Shown here: piece after piece, positions 1 through 7,832 of the stretch | How positions within the stretch are numbered: the stretch's first letter is position 1 | Layout of the letters: the number at the start of each line of letters is the position of its first letter | NCBI GenBank assembly: GCA_035291645.1 | Contig: DATDRQ010000065.1 | Location: 1 to 30,220, forward strand | DNA from: DATDRQ01 sp035291645 | Lineage (GTDB): Bacteria; Chloroflexota; Anaerolineae; Anaerolineales; UBA4823 | Length of the DNA stretch: 30,220 nt | Reading direction: 5' to 3' | Made by a program: the position numbers and the translations under genes | Notes under the pieces: model-generated | Databases searched by the model: none | What the model saw: only the letters and a program-made list of their open reading frames with translations | Told to the model about the DNA's origin: nothing

Positions 1-189
1 AGTCCTCCTAACGGAACTACCTGGCTCGACCGGGGCAAACTCCAGGCCGGACCCTGTCAAATCGATAAATTGACTCATGGAAGCCGGAAGACCCTCCCGC
101 GAAAATCTCTCGTTTCCTGCCGTGCTGATTATGCAATAAAATAAAAATCTTTTACCTTACAAACACTTTACAAGTGGAGGTGGCGCAAC

Positions 190-218
190 TTGCAATCATG
201 TGAATTTAAAGATAAGAT
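190..218 (+). promoter_or_regulatory. Candidate sigma-70 type promoter for the two-component operon
   Basis: A -35-like TTGCAA at 190-195 and a -10-like TAAGAT at 213-218 are separated by 17 bases, the ideal spacing. Transcription would start near 225, about 45 bases before the kinase ATG at 271. This is the best promoter match in the window by eye. No experimental support. Confidence 0.5.
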
Positions 219-221
219 TCA

Positions 222-237
222 CCCAGATTAACCTGGG
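222..237. promoter_or_regulatory. Small inverted repeat just downstream of the -10 box
   Basis: CCCAG (222-226) and CTGGG (233-237) form a perfect 5-bp inverted repeat around a 6-base centre, at the predicted transcription start of the kinase operon. It could be an operator or a short 5' hairpin. It is short enough to occur by chance. Confidence 0.25.
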
Positions 238-270
238 AATTTATTAAAAGTTTATTGCCTCGCTCCGTAC

Positions 271-1413
271 ATGGTAGCCCAACTGTCTTGTCCCCTGTGC
301 AATAGCCCAGTCGATTCGCAGTCTCGACGCTGTAAACGATGTGGTGTCGATCTTGCCCTGGTCGCAGCGTTCGCCGAACCTGTCCTCTCGAGCCATGTGT
401 TCGCGCCCGGACTGCGGGTAGCCCCCGAGGTGCTCGTCCCCCGGTTGGGTGATTATCTTCTCGAAAAAGGCCTGGTGTCTGGTGACGATCTGGAAATAGC
501 GCTCGCCTACCAGCAAGAGAAACTCGCTGAGGGAGAGCCAGTCTTAATTGGGCAGGCCTTGATCGAGTTAGGCTTGATCGATCGGCCTTCCCTGGATGAA
601 ACGATCACTGAACAAATCCTCCAACTTCAACTTGCATTGCGAAAGGCAAACCAGGAGCTGGAACAGCGGGTCGAGGAGCGAACGGCCGACCTTCAACAAG
701 CTCTCAGCAAACTCACCGAGCTCAACCAGCTTAAAACTAATTTCGTCTCGAACATATCCCACGAACTTCGGACACCGCTCACACACATCAAGGGATATCT
801 TGACCTTTTGGCTGACGGGACGCTTGGTCCGCTGGCACCTCAGCAAACGGATGCAGTCCAGGTGCTCGTAAAATCAGAGAGGAGACTGGAACTCCTGATC
901 GATGATTTGATCCAGTTCTCTCTCATTGCACGCGGCGAATTCCAACTCAAGTTAGAATCGATAGACCTGCATGATGCCGTGGAAGTAGCCGTGCAGCAAT
1001 CCTCTCCTAAAGCCGGCACAAAATCCATCGCGCTGCATCGTTCAATGGCAGACGATCTTCCCCGCGTCGAGGCAGATAAGGCAAAGATAGTGTGGGTCTT
1101 GATCCAGTTAATCGATAACGCCATTAAATTCACCCAAGAAGGTGGCTCTGTCAGGGTGACGGCTTCATCAGATAAGAATGAGGTCGCCCTCACCGTGGAG
1201 GATACCGGGATCGGCATTCCGCCTGAACGGATCCCGGAAATTTTCGAACCTTTTCACCAATTAGATGGAGCGCATACCCGGCGTTATTCGGGAACTGGCC
1301 TGGGACTTGCACTGGTAAGACGTATCATCGAGGCGCATGGTACTATGATTGCTGTAGATTCATCCGTCGGCCAGGGTTCTTCTTTCAAATTCACGCTACC
1401 GGCTAACCAATGA
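271..1413 (+). CDS. Soluble sensor histidine kinase with zinc-ribbon and MshEN-like N-terminus
   Basis: This 380-residue kinase has no membrane segment, so it should sense a cytoplasmic signal. Residues 7-24 carry two CxxC pairs (C7/C10 and C21/C24), a zinc ribbon. Residues 58-81 match the MshEN pattern RLGxxLxxxGxxxxxxLxxxLxxQ exactly, and 92-115 is a second copy with Leu in place of the first Arg. MshEN domains bind cyclic-di-GMP in the MshE/GspE-type ATPases. A coiled coil (about 120-155) leads to the HisKA domain with phospho-acceptor H164 in SHELRTP. The HATPase domain has the N-box (N283), the G1 box DTGIGI (311-316) and the G2 box GTGLGL (341-346). It overlaps the next kinase by 4 bp. 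No strong ribosome site precedes the ATG at 271, but this start keeps the first Cys pair. Confidence 0.9.
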   Translation: MVAQLSCPLCNSPVDSQSRRCKRCGVDLALVAAFAEPVLSSHVFAPGLRVAPEVLVPRLGDYLLEKGLVSGDDLEIALAYQQEKLAEGEPVLIGQALIELGLIDRPSLDETITEQILQLQLALRKANQELEQRVEERTADLQQALSKLTELNQLKTNFVSNISHELRTPLTHIKGYLDLLADGTLGPLAPQQTDAVQVLVKSERRLELLIDDLIQFSLIARGEFQLKLESIDLHDAVEVAVQQSSPKAGTKSIALHRSMADDLPRVEADKAKIVWVLIQLIDNAIKFTQEGGSVRVTASSDKNEVALTVEDTGIGIPPERIPEIFEPFHQLDGAHTRRYSGTGLGLALVRRIIEAHGTMIAVDSSVGQGSSFKFTLPANQ

Positions 1414-2690
1414 CCGACTTACCTGAGGATCTCAACCAACCCGAGGCGTTAAATTCGCAGGAATTGGAAGCGATTTACGCTATCAGCCGGGTTGTTACGC
1501 GAGCGACCGAACTCGACGTCAGCATGGACGAGATCATCGGGATCGCCCGGAAGGTGTTTATTTTCGATAACGTCGTCCTGTATTTCCTTCAGGAAGCCGA
1601 GAGTCTGGAGCCCTCCTACGCGCGGGCGATAGGAAGAGGGCGCAATACCGAAATCGATCTTGCCTGGGGCGAATCGATCGCTCAAGAAGTCCTCGAATCC
1701 CATCATATGAGTGTGAAGCAGGAGATCGCCGGCGATGCCTTGCTTGACCGGATGAACGTCCGCTACTTTCTCGGGCTCCCCCTGGCGGTCGGTAAACACC
1801 TGATGGGAGCATTGATCTTCGTCCGCTATGGAGGCCCACCCTTCACTCCAGAACACACCCATTTAGCAGAATATATCGCCGGGCATATTGCCCAACTGTG
1901 CGAACATGGATCGCTGGTCACCCGGCTTTCACGCCTGGAAGCTGAGCGGCAGCTGGAGCGGCTCCAGGATGACTTCGTCGCCACCGTTTCACACGAGCTG
2001 CGCACTCCGCTCGGTTTTATCAAAGGCTATGCAACTACGCTGCTACGGGAGGATACCCAATGGGATGAGGCCACCCGCCGCGAGTTCTTAACAATTATCG
2101 ACGAGGAGGCCGACCGGCTGCGCGAGCTGATCGATAACTTATTAGACTCTTCCAGGCTGGAGTCGGGCACCCTCCACATGGAATTCCAGCCACTCCGGGT
2201 AGATACGATCCTCAAGGATATACCCCTGCGAGCCCGGTCTTTCGATGAAAATCTGATCGTAGAATTGGAATTCGAAAGCCACGACATCATGGTCAGCGCC
2301 GATCCTACCCGGATGGTACAGGTGTTCGACAATTTACTCAGCAACGCCGTCAAATATGCTCCCGGATCGAAAGTCACTGTGACCCTGAAGGCTGAGGGAG
2401 AGATGGCGCACATCGCGATCAGCGACGAAGGTGGGGGGATTTCACCGGATCATTTGACGGAAATCTTTTCCAGATTCTATCGTATACCCGAGCGAAGCCG
2501 CTCGGTTCGTGGTACTGGTCTTGGTCTCTATATCTGCAGGCGGATTATTCGTGAACATGGTGGTGAAATCACTGCAGAGTCAATCTTAGGCCGGGGCACA
2601 ACATTTAACTTGTTCCTTCCCAGAATACGCACTGAGAGCGGTCGAAGCAGTTTCTACACGTTTCCAACTTCAGAGGAGGTGAACCAATGA
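1410..2690 (+). CDS. Soluble GAF-domain sensor histidine kinase
   Basis: The protein has 426 residues and no transmembrane segment. Residues about 20-165 look like a GAF domain, a cytoplasmic small-molecule or redox sensor fold. A short coiled linker (170-188) is followed by HisKA with H195 in SHELRTP. The HATPase domain has the N-box around N312, the G1 box DEGGGI (339-344) and the G2 box GTGLGL (368-373). All catalytic boxes are intact. The start overlaps the upstream kinase stop in an ATGA arrangement and its own stop overlaps the response regulator start, so all three are probably co-translated. The GAF ligand cannot be read from sequence. Confidence 0.93.
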   Translation: MTDLPEDLNQPEALNSQELEAIYAISRVVTRATELDVSMDEIIGIARKVFIFDNVVLYFLQEAESLEPSYARAIGRGRNTEIDLAWGESIAQEVLESHHMSVKQEIAGDALLDRMNVRYFLGLPLAVGKHLMGALIFVRYGGPPFTPEHTHLAEYIAGHIAQLCEHGSLVTRLSRLEAERQLERLQDDFVATVSHELRTPLGFIKGYATTLLREDTQWDEATRREFLTIIDEEADRLRELIDNLLDSSRLESGTLHMEFQPLRVDTILKDIPLRARSFDENLIVELEFESHDIMVSADPTRMVQVFDNLLSNAVKYAPGSKVTVTLKAEGEMAHIAISDEGGGISPDHLTEIFSRFYRIPERSRSVRGTGLGLYICRRIIREHGGEITAESILGRGTTFNLFLPRIRTESGRSSFYTFPTSEEVNQ

Positions 2691-3376
2691 CTACGCGGAT
2701 CCTGGTTGTCGATGACGAACCTAAATATGTTCGCCTGATGGAAGCGAATCTGGTCGCTGAAAGTTACCAGGTTCTGAAAGCTTACGACGGTCAAAGCGCG
2801 GTAGAGATGGTGGCGGAGAAACAACCGGACCTGGTCTTGTTGGATGTGATGATGCCGGGATTAAATGGATTCGCTTCTTGCGAGAGAATCCGGGTATTTT
2901 CGAACGTCCCGATCATCATGGTGACCGCAAAGGGGGAAGAGCAGGATCGGGTGCGCGGTCTGGACGTTGGCGCAGACGACTACATCGTCAAACCTTTCTC
3001 GGCGACAGAACTACTGGCGCGGGTGCGAGCCGTCCTGCGCCGCGCCCAGGTCTCCGGGAACAACTTCCAGCAAGCAGTGTTTAATCATGGAAATCTGCGG
3101 ATCGACCTGGCACGGGCGGAAGTATTTAAAGACGACAGGATGGTTTTCCTTTCCGCCACGGAGTACCGCCTGTTGCTACAATTCGTCCATAACCTGGGAT
3201 CGGTATTAACCTCTGAAGATCTCCTGGTTAACGTCTGGGGACCGGAGTATCGCGACGATAAAGAGATCCTGTGGGTCAGCATCTCGCGCCTGCGTCAGAA
3301 ACTCGAAGAGGACCCCCGCAATCCGCAACACATTGTAACGCGGTCCGGGATGGGATACACCATGCCGCCTTATTGA
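2687..3376 (+). CDS. OmpR/PhoB-family response regulator
   Basis: This 229-residue regulator has an N-terminal receiver domain with the acidic pair D9/D10, phospho-acceptor D53 in LLDVMMPG, T80 and the conserved K102 in VKPF. The C-terminal winged helix (about 130-229) includes the typical SATEYRLL and SRLRQKLEEDP segments. It overlaps the GAF kinase by 4 bp, and a strong ribosome site (AGAGGAGGT, 2672-2680) precedes its ATG. It is presumably phosphorylated by one or both upstream kinases and binds direct repeats in DNA as family members do. The targets are unknown. Confidence 0.96.
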   Translation: MTTRILVVDDEPKYVRLMEANLVAESYQVLKAYDGQSAVEMVAEKQPDLVLLDVMMPGLNGFASCERIRVFSNVPIIMVTAKGEEQDRVRGLDVGADDYIVKPFSATELLARVRAVLRRAQVSGNNFQQAVFNHGNLRIDLARAEVFKDDRMVFLSATEYRLLLQFVHNLGSVLTSEDLLVNVWGPEYRDDKEILWVSISRLRQKLEEDPRNPQHIVTRSGMGYTMPPY

Positions 3377-3408
3377 GGTATGATCGGAAATAAAACTCTG
3401 GTGGAATC

Positions 3409-4089
3409 ATGGACACTCGCCCGATTGCTATCACGATCCGCTCGAAGAAGCTGGGAGTCTTGATCCGGGGTGCACGCCAATCCTCGGGGAAGAGCATCGA
3501 GGATTGCGCAGCAGCCATTCATGTCTCCCGGGAGACCTTCGAAGCCTATGAAAAAGGCGAATCTTCTCCCTCCCTTCCGGAACTAGAAACCCTGGCATTT
3601 TATCTGCAAGTAGCCTGGGAACACTTCTGGGGGAGAGAGGCGCATTACGAGAGGACTCCCGCTTCAATTAATATGGATTTCCAACGACTGCTGCATCTCC
3701 GCCAGCGGATGGTCGGAGTGCTCGTCCGAAAGGCACGGATGGAAGCAGACCTGACGCCAGCTGAACTCGCGGATCAGGTTGGGTTGACTACCGAGCGACT
3801 CGAGGCATACGAGTTCGGCTTGCAGCCCGTTCCGGTCCCGGAACTGGAGTTGATCGCCAACGTGCTAAACCAGCCGATTAAGGATTTCCAGGATAACCGC
3901 GGCCCGGTCGGCAGCTGGATCCGCCAGCAGATGGCGCTCAAGAATTTCTCGGATCTTTCCCCGGACCTCCAGGAGTTCATCAGCAGGCCGGTAAACCGCC
4001 CTTACCTGGAACTCGCCCAACGGATGAGCGAGATGTCCGTTGATAAACTCCGGGCAGTCGCCGAGGTCCTGTTGGAGATCACCCTTTAA
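3409..4089 (+). CDS. Double-HTH XRE-family regulator
   Basis: This 226-residue protein has two Cro/C1-type helix-turn-helix domains in tandem. The first spans about residues 11-65, with LGVLIRGARQSSGKSIEDCA and an EAYEKGESSPSLPELETLA tail. The second spans about 98-150, with VGVLVRKARMEADLTPAELA and a matching EAYEFG...VPELELIA tail. The C-terminal 70 residues are helical and unassigned. A modest ribosome site (GGTGG) lies a few bases before the ATG. It follows the response regulator by 32 bases and may share its transcript. Two HTH units in one chain could let a monomer bind two half-sites; this is inference. Confidence 0.85.
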   Translation: MDTRPIAITIRSKKLGVLIRGARQSSGKSIEDCAAAIHVSRETFEAYEKGESSPSLPELETLAFYLQVAWEHFWGREAHYERTPASINMDFQRLLHLRQRMVGVLVRKARMEADLTPAELADQVGLTTERLEAYEFGLQPVPVPELELIANVLNQPIKDFQDNRGPVGSWIRQQMALKNFSDLSPDLQEFISRPVNRPYLELAQRMSEMSVDKLRAVAEVLLEITL

Positions 4090-4139
4090 TAGGCCGCCGT
4101 ACATCCACGAATTGGTGGAATGAATGGACAGTTTATTCT

Positions 4140-4682
4140 ATGCCGGATGCCCTTTCGCCTAAGCAACTTACAACAGAGGGAAAAGATGCATACCAACGGA
4201 AGGATTACCGGGCCGCGGCGCAGGCTTTTCAAGCCGCGGCAATAGGTTTCGAATCGCTGGGAGACCAGCTTTCTGCTGCCGAGATGATGAACAACAGTAG
4301 CGTTGCGTGGCTTCAATCAGGTGATGGAGTCGCGGCTCTCGCCGCAGTGGTCGGGACCGAAATTATCTTCGGTCAAGCCGGGGATATTCGCCGCCAGGCG
4401 ATGGCGATCAGCAACCAGGCTGCCGCCCTCGAAGCCCTTGGGCGGTATGATGAATCTGCCAACGCTTACGCGAAGTCTGCCGATCTTTTCAAGGATCTCG
4501 GGGAGATGGATTTACGCGCCGTCGTCCTCCGATCGCTCTCAGCGGTACAGCTGCGCTTGGGGCGCCAGCTGGAGGCTCTTGCCAGCATGCAGGCAGGGTT
4601 AGATGGCGTGCAGAAACCAACTCCGAAACAAAAACTGGTCAAGAAGCTGTTAAAATCTCCCTTCTCTGTCCTCGGCCGGTAA
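4140..4682 (+). CDS. TPR-repeat protein
   Basis: This 180-residue soluble protein is built of helical tetratricopeptide repeats. At least three or four are visible: 9-42 (GKDAYQRKDYRAAAQAFQAA), about 45-80, 86-118 (AISNQAAALEALGRYDESANAYAKS) and 124-155. Such repeats mediate protein-protein contacts. The C-terminus is Lys-rich (KQKLVKKLLK). There is no signal peptide. The only in-frame ATG gives this start, and no good ribosome site is seen before it. Its position among regulators suggests an adaptor role, but no partner can be named. Confidence 0.8.
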   Translation: MPDALSPKQLTTEGKDAYQRKDYRAAAQAFQAAAIGFESLGDQLSAAEMMNNSSVAWLQSGDGVAALAAVVGTEIIFGQAGDIRRQAMAISNQAAALEALGRYDESANAYAKSADLFKDLGEMDLRAVVLRSLSAVQLRLGRQLEALASMQAGLDGVQKPTPKQKLVKKLLKSPFSVLGR

Positions 4683-4706
4683 TCAATTCAACTTCGCAGG
4701 TTATCC

Positions 4707-5567
4707 TTGAAGCGGAGAACCAGTTCATTATCTTACCGCACGGTCGATCCTGCAGATCAGCAGCGGCTGACGAACCTGATGCATTTCGAGATCTGGGTTC
4801 ACCGGCATCTCGATTGGCGTTCTGCTTTGGAGTGGATCGGCTACGAACCTTATTTAATCGCAGAAAAGGATGGCGATCTGGTGGCGGCTTTAGCCTGCCC
4901 AGCCGACACCCAGGAAGCGGCCTGGATCCGCCTGTTTGCCTCCTCCTCTGATATTTCCCCATCCGAAGCCTGGAATTATCTGTGGCCGGTTGCATATCAA
5001 CTTATCTTAAGGATAAAAGCGGGTCCGGTCTCAGCGATCGCCTTGCACAACTGGTTCGGCAAGCTCATGGAAGAAAGCGGATTTGGGGTAGTCAATCATG
5101 TCGTTATGCTCCAGTGGGAACCCCAGAATTTACCCTCAGGCAGTAAAATGCAGTCTATGACTATCCGGGACATGCGGGCGGAAGACCTGGGCGCCATCGA
5201 GAGCCTGGATCATCAGGCATTCCTCCCCGTGTGGCAGAACTCACGCGATTCGCTGGAGCTGGCTTTCAAGCAAGCCTCAATCGCCAGGGTAGTCGAAAAG
5301 CGCGGACAGATCCTCGCCTATCAGCTCAGTACTGCCACTCAGCAGGGGGGGCATCTCGCCCGCCTGGCTACCCATCCTGACTTCCAAGGCCTGGGGATCG
5401 GTTACTCACTCGTGCGAGACTTATTGTTACAATTCAAGAGGAGAGGCGCATCCCGCGTCACGGTCAACACCCAGCAGGATAACGCCGCCTCATTCGCTCT
5501 TTACACGAAGGCAGGTTTTACAAAGACCGGTGATTCTTATCCGGTATACCAGTACCCACCAAGATGA
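4707..5567 (+). CDS. GNAT-family N-acetyltransferase (tandem GNAT fold)
   Basis: The 286-residue protein carries a clear GNAT domain in its C-terminal half (about 150-286). Acetyl-CoA motif A is LARLATHPDFQGLGIG (217-232), followed by a motif B region NAASFALYTKAGF (259-271). The N-terminal half (1-140) looks like a second, degenerate GNAT fold that lacks the Q/RxxGxG/A signature. Acetyl-CoA-dependent N-acylation is expected; the substrate is unknown. The start is a TTG at 4707, chosen because the first strand (SYRTVDPADQQRL) is typical of a GNAT N-terminus; the next ATG would delete it. Confidence 0.85.
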   Translation: MKRRTSSLSYRTVDPADQQRLTNLMHFEIWVHRHLDWRSALEWIGYEPYLIAEKDGDLVAALACPADTQEAAWIRLFASSSDISPSEAWNYLWPVAYQLILRIKAGPVSAIALHNWFGKLMEESGFGVVNHVVMLQWEPQNLPSGSKMQSMTIRDMRAEDLGAIESLDHQAFLPVWQNSRDSLELAFKQASIARVVEKRGQILAYQLSTATQQGGHLARLATHPDFQGLGIGYSLVRDLLLQFKRRGASRVTVNTQQDNAASFALYTKAGFTKTGDSYPVYQYPPR

Positions 5568-5626
5568 ACCACTTTACGGGTACGAACAACCGATTGTCGA
5601 TGGCCTGGCTTTCGAAGGAGTGGTAG

Positions 5627-6244
5627 ATGTCCATAGCGGACGAGCTTCCCGTCACGAATACGGCTGTGCGCCACACTTTTTTCGCAGCGCGTGAAGTGAT
5701 TGGAAAAAAGCAGCTCAATGAATGCCTGATTAAGGCCAACCTTGATAGATTCATCCAGGCGTTTCCACCCGATGACTTGGGTGAGAACATGAAGGCGGTT
5801 GAGTACTCCCGACTGACCCAGACCATTCTTGAGGAATACCAGGATGGCCCAGACATCCTGCACCGCATCGGCCGGTCAGCTTTCCAATACGCGATTCAGG
5901 ACAACAGCGTTTCGTTGAACCTGGTCAGGAGGGTACTCACATATCTAAACACAAGCCAGCAAATCCACCTTGTACTCAATAGTCTGGCAGAAGCTCAGAA
6001 GAAGACCAACCCGCAGAGCGACGTTTGGGCCGAGTTTCAGAATGGAATGCAAACCATTATCGATGGAACATGTATTGAATGTGCAGGTCGGGTGGAATCC
6101 CAACCAAGCTGTTTCATGATGGCGGGATTTCTCAGCGAAGCAATCCGGTGGGCAGTCGGTCCAGGATACAATGTCGTCGAGGAGAATTGTATCGGCTGTG
6201 GGGATGATTTTTGCCGTTTCGTGGTCGAGAAATTAAATATCTAA
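5627..6244 (+). CDS. V4R-domain protein with Cys cluster
   Basis: The 205-residue protein ends in a V4R (4-vinyl reductase-like) domain, about 110-205, recognisable from the GFLSEAIRWAVG and ENCIGCGDDFCRFVV segments. Six Cys occur there: C149, C152, C162, C188, C191 and C196. They probably form a metal or cofactor site. V4R domains are found in BchJ-like proteins and in regulators where they act as small-molecule sensors. The N-terminal 100 residues are helical and not assigned. GAAGGAG (5614-5620) is a good ribosome site before the ATG. No DNA-binding or enzymatic output domain is fused, so it may act in trans on the nearby regulators (inference). Confidence 0.78.
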   Translation: MSIADELPVTNTAVRHTFFAAREVIGKKQLNECLIKANLDRFIQAFPPDDLGENMKAVEYSRLTQTILEEYQDGPDILHRIGRSAFQYAIQDNSVSLNLVRRVLTYLNTSQQIHLVLNSLAEAQKKTNPQSDVWAEFQNGMQTIIDGTCIECAGRVESQPSCFMMAGFLSEAIRWAVGPGYNVVEENCIGCGDDFCRFVVEKLNI

Positions 6245-6357
6245 TTCTGAGCGGTGAAGGGAAAAATTATATATTTCTAATTCGCTCTTTTCCCCTGGAC
6301 AAAGAGCCTTCAGCATGGCAAAATTCACCAAACCAACTTAGGAGGAAGAGAAGTTTC
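6245..6357 (+). promoter_or_regulatory. Leader with inverted repeat and strong ribosome site before the DsbA-like gene
   Basis: GGGAAAA at 6259-6265 and TTTTCCC at 6288-6294 can pair around an AT-rich 22-base loop. This could act as a weak terminator for the V4R gene or as a leader hairpin; there is no clear T-run. TAGGAGG at 6339-6345 is a strong ribosome site and fixes the downstream start at 6358 rather than at any upstream in-frame codon. Confidence 0.35.
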
Positions 6358-7116
6358 ATGAATAAGCCCACCAGTGGCACCCAAAAAGGGGGTTCTACGA
6401 AACGCCAGGCAACCCGAGAAAAGCGTCGCCAACAACAGCGGAAGCAGCGCATGTATATCGTGTTGGGGATTGTAATTGCCGCAGTCGCTGTCGCTGCGCT
6501 CTTAATCATTCCCTCGCTACTACCCGCTGAAGACATAAACACGATCACACCGGTGGATCGACCGAATGTGGATGGAAAAGCATTAGGTGATCCGAATGCT
6601 CCGGTGAAAATCGATGTGTACGAAGATTTCCAATGCCCGGCCTGTAAGACGTATACAACCGACATCGAACCACGCGTCGTGGACGACTTCGTCGCAACTG
6701 GCCAGGTTTATTACGTGTTTCGCCAGTTCCCTTTTTTGGATGATCGAGCGATTGGCAAAGAGTCCGATCAGGCTGCCAATGCCAGCATGTGCGCGGCAGG
6801 TCAAGACCGGTTTTGGGATTACCACGATATCCTGTTCGCCAACTGGAACGGTGAGAACCAGAACGCATACAGCGATAAACGGTTAGTCGCGTTCGCCGAA
6901 GCCCTTAATCTGGATGTGCAGGCTTTCAACGATTGCTTCGAAAGTAACGCCTACGAAGACGATATCAATGCAGACCTAAACCTGGGCAAAAGCCTGGGGA
7001 TAACGGGCACGCCCAGCGTGCTGGTGAATGGGACACTCGTCTCCCCGGGTTTCGTCCCTTCCTATCAGGATATTGCAGACGCAGTGAATAACGCTCTGAA
7101 CAGTTCTGGAGACTAA
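6358..7116 (+). CDS. Membrane-anchored DsbA-like thioredoxin-fold protein
   Basis: The 252-residue protein begins with a strongly basic cytoplasmic tail (residues 1-32), then one transmembrane segment (about 33-53) and an extracytoplasmic thioredoxin-fold domain. The redox motif is CPAC (C93-C96) in DVYEDFQCPACKTY, and the cis-Pro loop is GTPSVLVNG with P219. This is the DsbA/DSBA-like thioredoxin family (PF13462 type). It should oxidise or isomerise disulfides of exported proteins. Two further Cys (C145, C193) are present. The start at 6358 is set by TAGGAGG 13 bases upstream of the ATG. The gene ends in a 4-base convergent overlap with the DUF554 gene. Confidence 0.92.
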   Translation: MNKPTSGTQKGGSTKRQATREKRRQQQRKQRMYIVLGIVIAAVAVAALLIIPSLLPAEDINTITPVDRPNVDGKALGDPNAPVKIDVYEDFQCPACKTYTTDIEPRVVDDFVATGQVYYVFRQFPFLDDRAIGKESDQAANASMCAAGQDRFWDYHDILFANWNGENQNAYSDKRLVAFAEALNLDVQAFNDCFESNAYEDDINADLNLGKSLGITGTPSVLVNGTLVSPGFVPSYQDIADAVNNALNSSGD

Positions 7117-7832
7117 AGGGCCAGAATCGCGACGATGAGGGGAGCGATAACCAGCGCCGGCAAGAAGTTCCCCACCCGGATAGGTTTCAGCTCCAGCAAA
7201 CTGCTGATGGCGAGCCCCAGCAGCAGAACGCCACCCACAGCGGTCATCTCGCCCATCATCCCCGGCGTGATCAACGCTTGAGCCTGGGCAGCCAGGAGCG
7301 AGATGCCGCCCTGATAAAACAGGATCACAAGCGTGGAGAACAGCACGCCGATCCCCAGCGTAGAGGCGAACGCCAGAGCTGCGAAGCCATCCAGGACGGA
7401 CTTAATCGCCAATAAACTATAATCTCCCGTAAGTCCATCCTGGATCGATCCCAGGATAGTCATCGGTCCTACACAGAACACCAGGGAAGCGGTCAGAAAG
7501 CCTTTAATGAACCGGCTTCCCTGGTCTGTTATTTCCACACCTTCCTCAATAGAGGCAGATCGAGTGAAACGTCGCTCGAGTAAGCCGCCCAAGTTTCGCA
7601 TGCCATCTTCTATCCGCAGCCACTCCCCCAGCAATCCGCCTAATAGCAAACTCCCCAGAACGATGATCGCATTTTCTGTTTTCAAGAACATCTGGATACC
7701 GATCACCGCGGTAAACAGGCCTAATCCCGCCACGACCGTCTGCCTGATTCTTTCCGGCAGGCGAGCTCCGAAAATCAGACCCAGAATACCACCCACGAGG
7801 ACGGCAGCGATGTTGAGGAGGGTCCCGGTCAT
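7113..7832 (-). CDS. DUF554 family membrane protein
   Basis: The 239-residue protein is almost wholly hydrophobic with about six or seven predicted membrane segments. It begins MTGTLLNIAAVLVGGILGLI and contains the GSLLLGGLLGE and FCVGPMTILGSIQDG segments typical of DUF554 (YdfK/YqgA-like) proteins, whose function is not established. The start at 7832 overlaps the stop of the adenosyltransferase in an ATGA junction, which argues against the longer upstream reading. The two genes are therefore probably co-translated, though I know of no functional link. Confidence 0.9.
   Translation of the reverse strand: MTGTLLNIAAVLVGGILGLIFGARLPERIRQTVVAGLGLFTAVIGIQMFLKTENAIIVLGSLLLGGLLGEWLRIEDGMRNLGGLLERRFTRSASIEEGVEITDQGSRFIKGFLTASLVFCVGPMTILGSIQDGLTGDYSLLAIKSVLDGFAALAFASTLGIGVLFSTLVILFYQGGISLLAAQAQALITPGMMGEMTAVGGVLLLGLAISSLLELKPIRVGNFLPALVIAPLIVAILAL

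Larger units (their letters stand above)
1..270. other. Upstream non-coding region
   Basis: No coding region is supported on either strand. The right half is AT-rich and contains the candidate promoter at 190-218 and the inverted repeat at 222-237. The left part shows nothing recognisable. It may be the far end of an intergenic region that continues outside the window. Confidence 0.5.

Noticed and set aside
6211..6357. N-terminal extension of the DsbA-like protein overlapping the V4R gene
   Set aside because: A strong TAGGAGG ribosome site and a basic plus membrane-anchor N-terminus fix the start at 6358.
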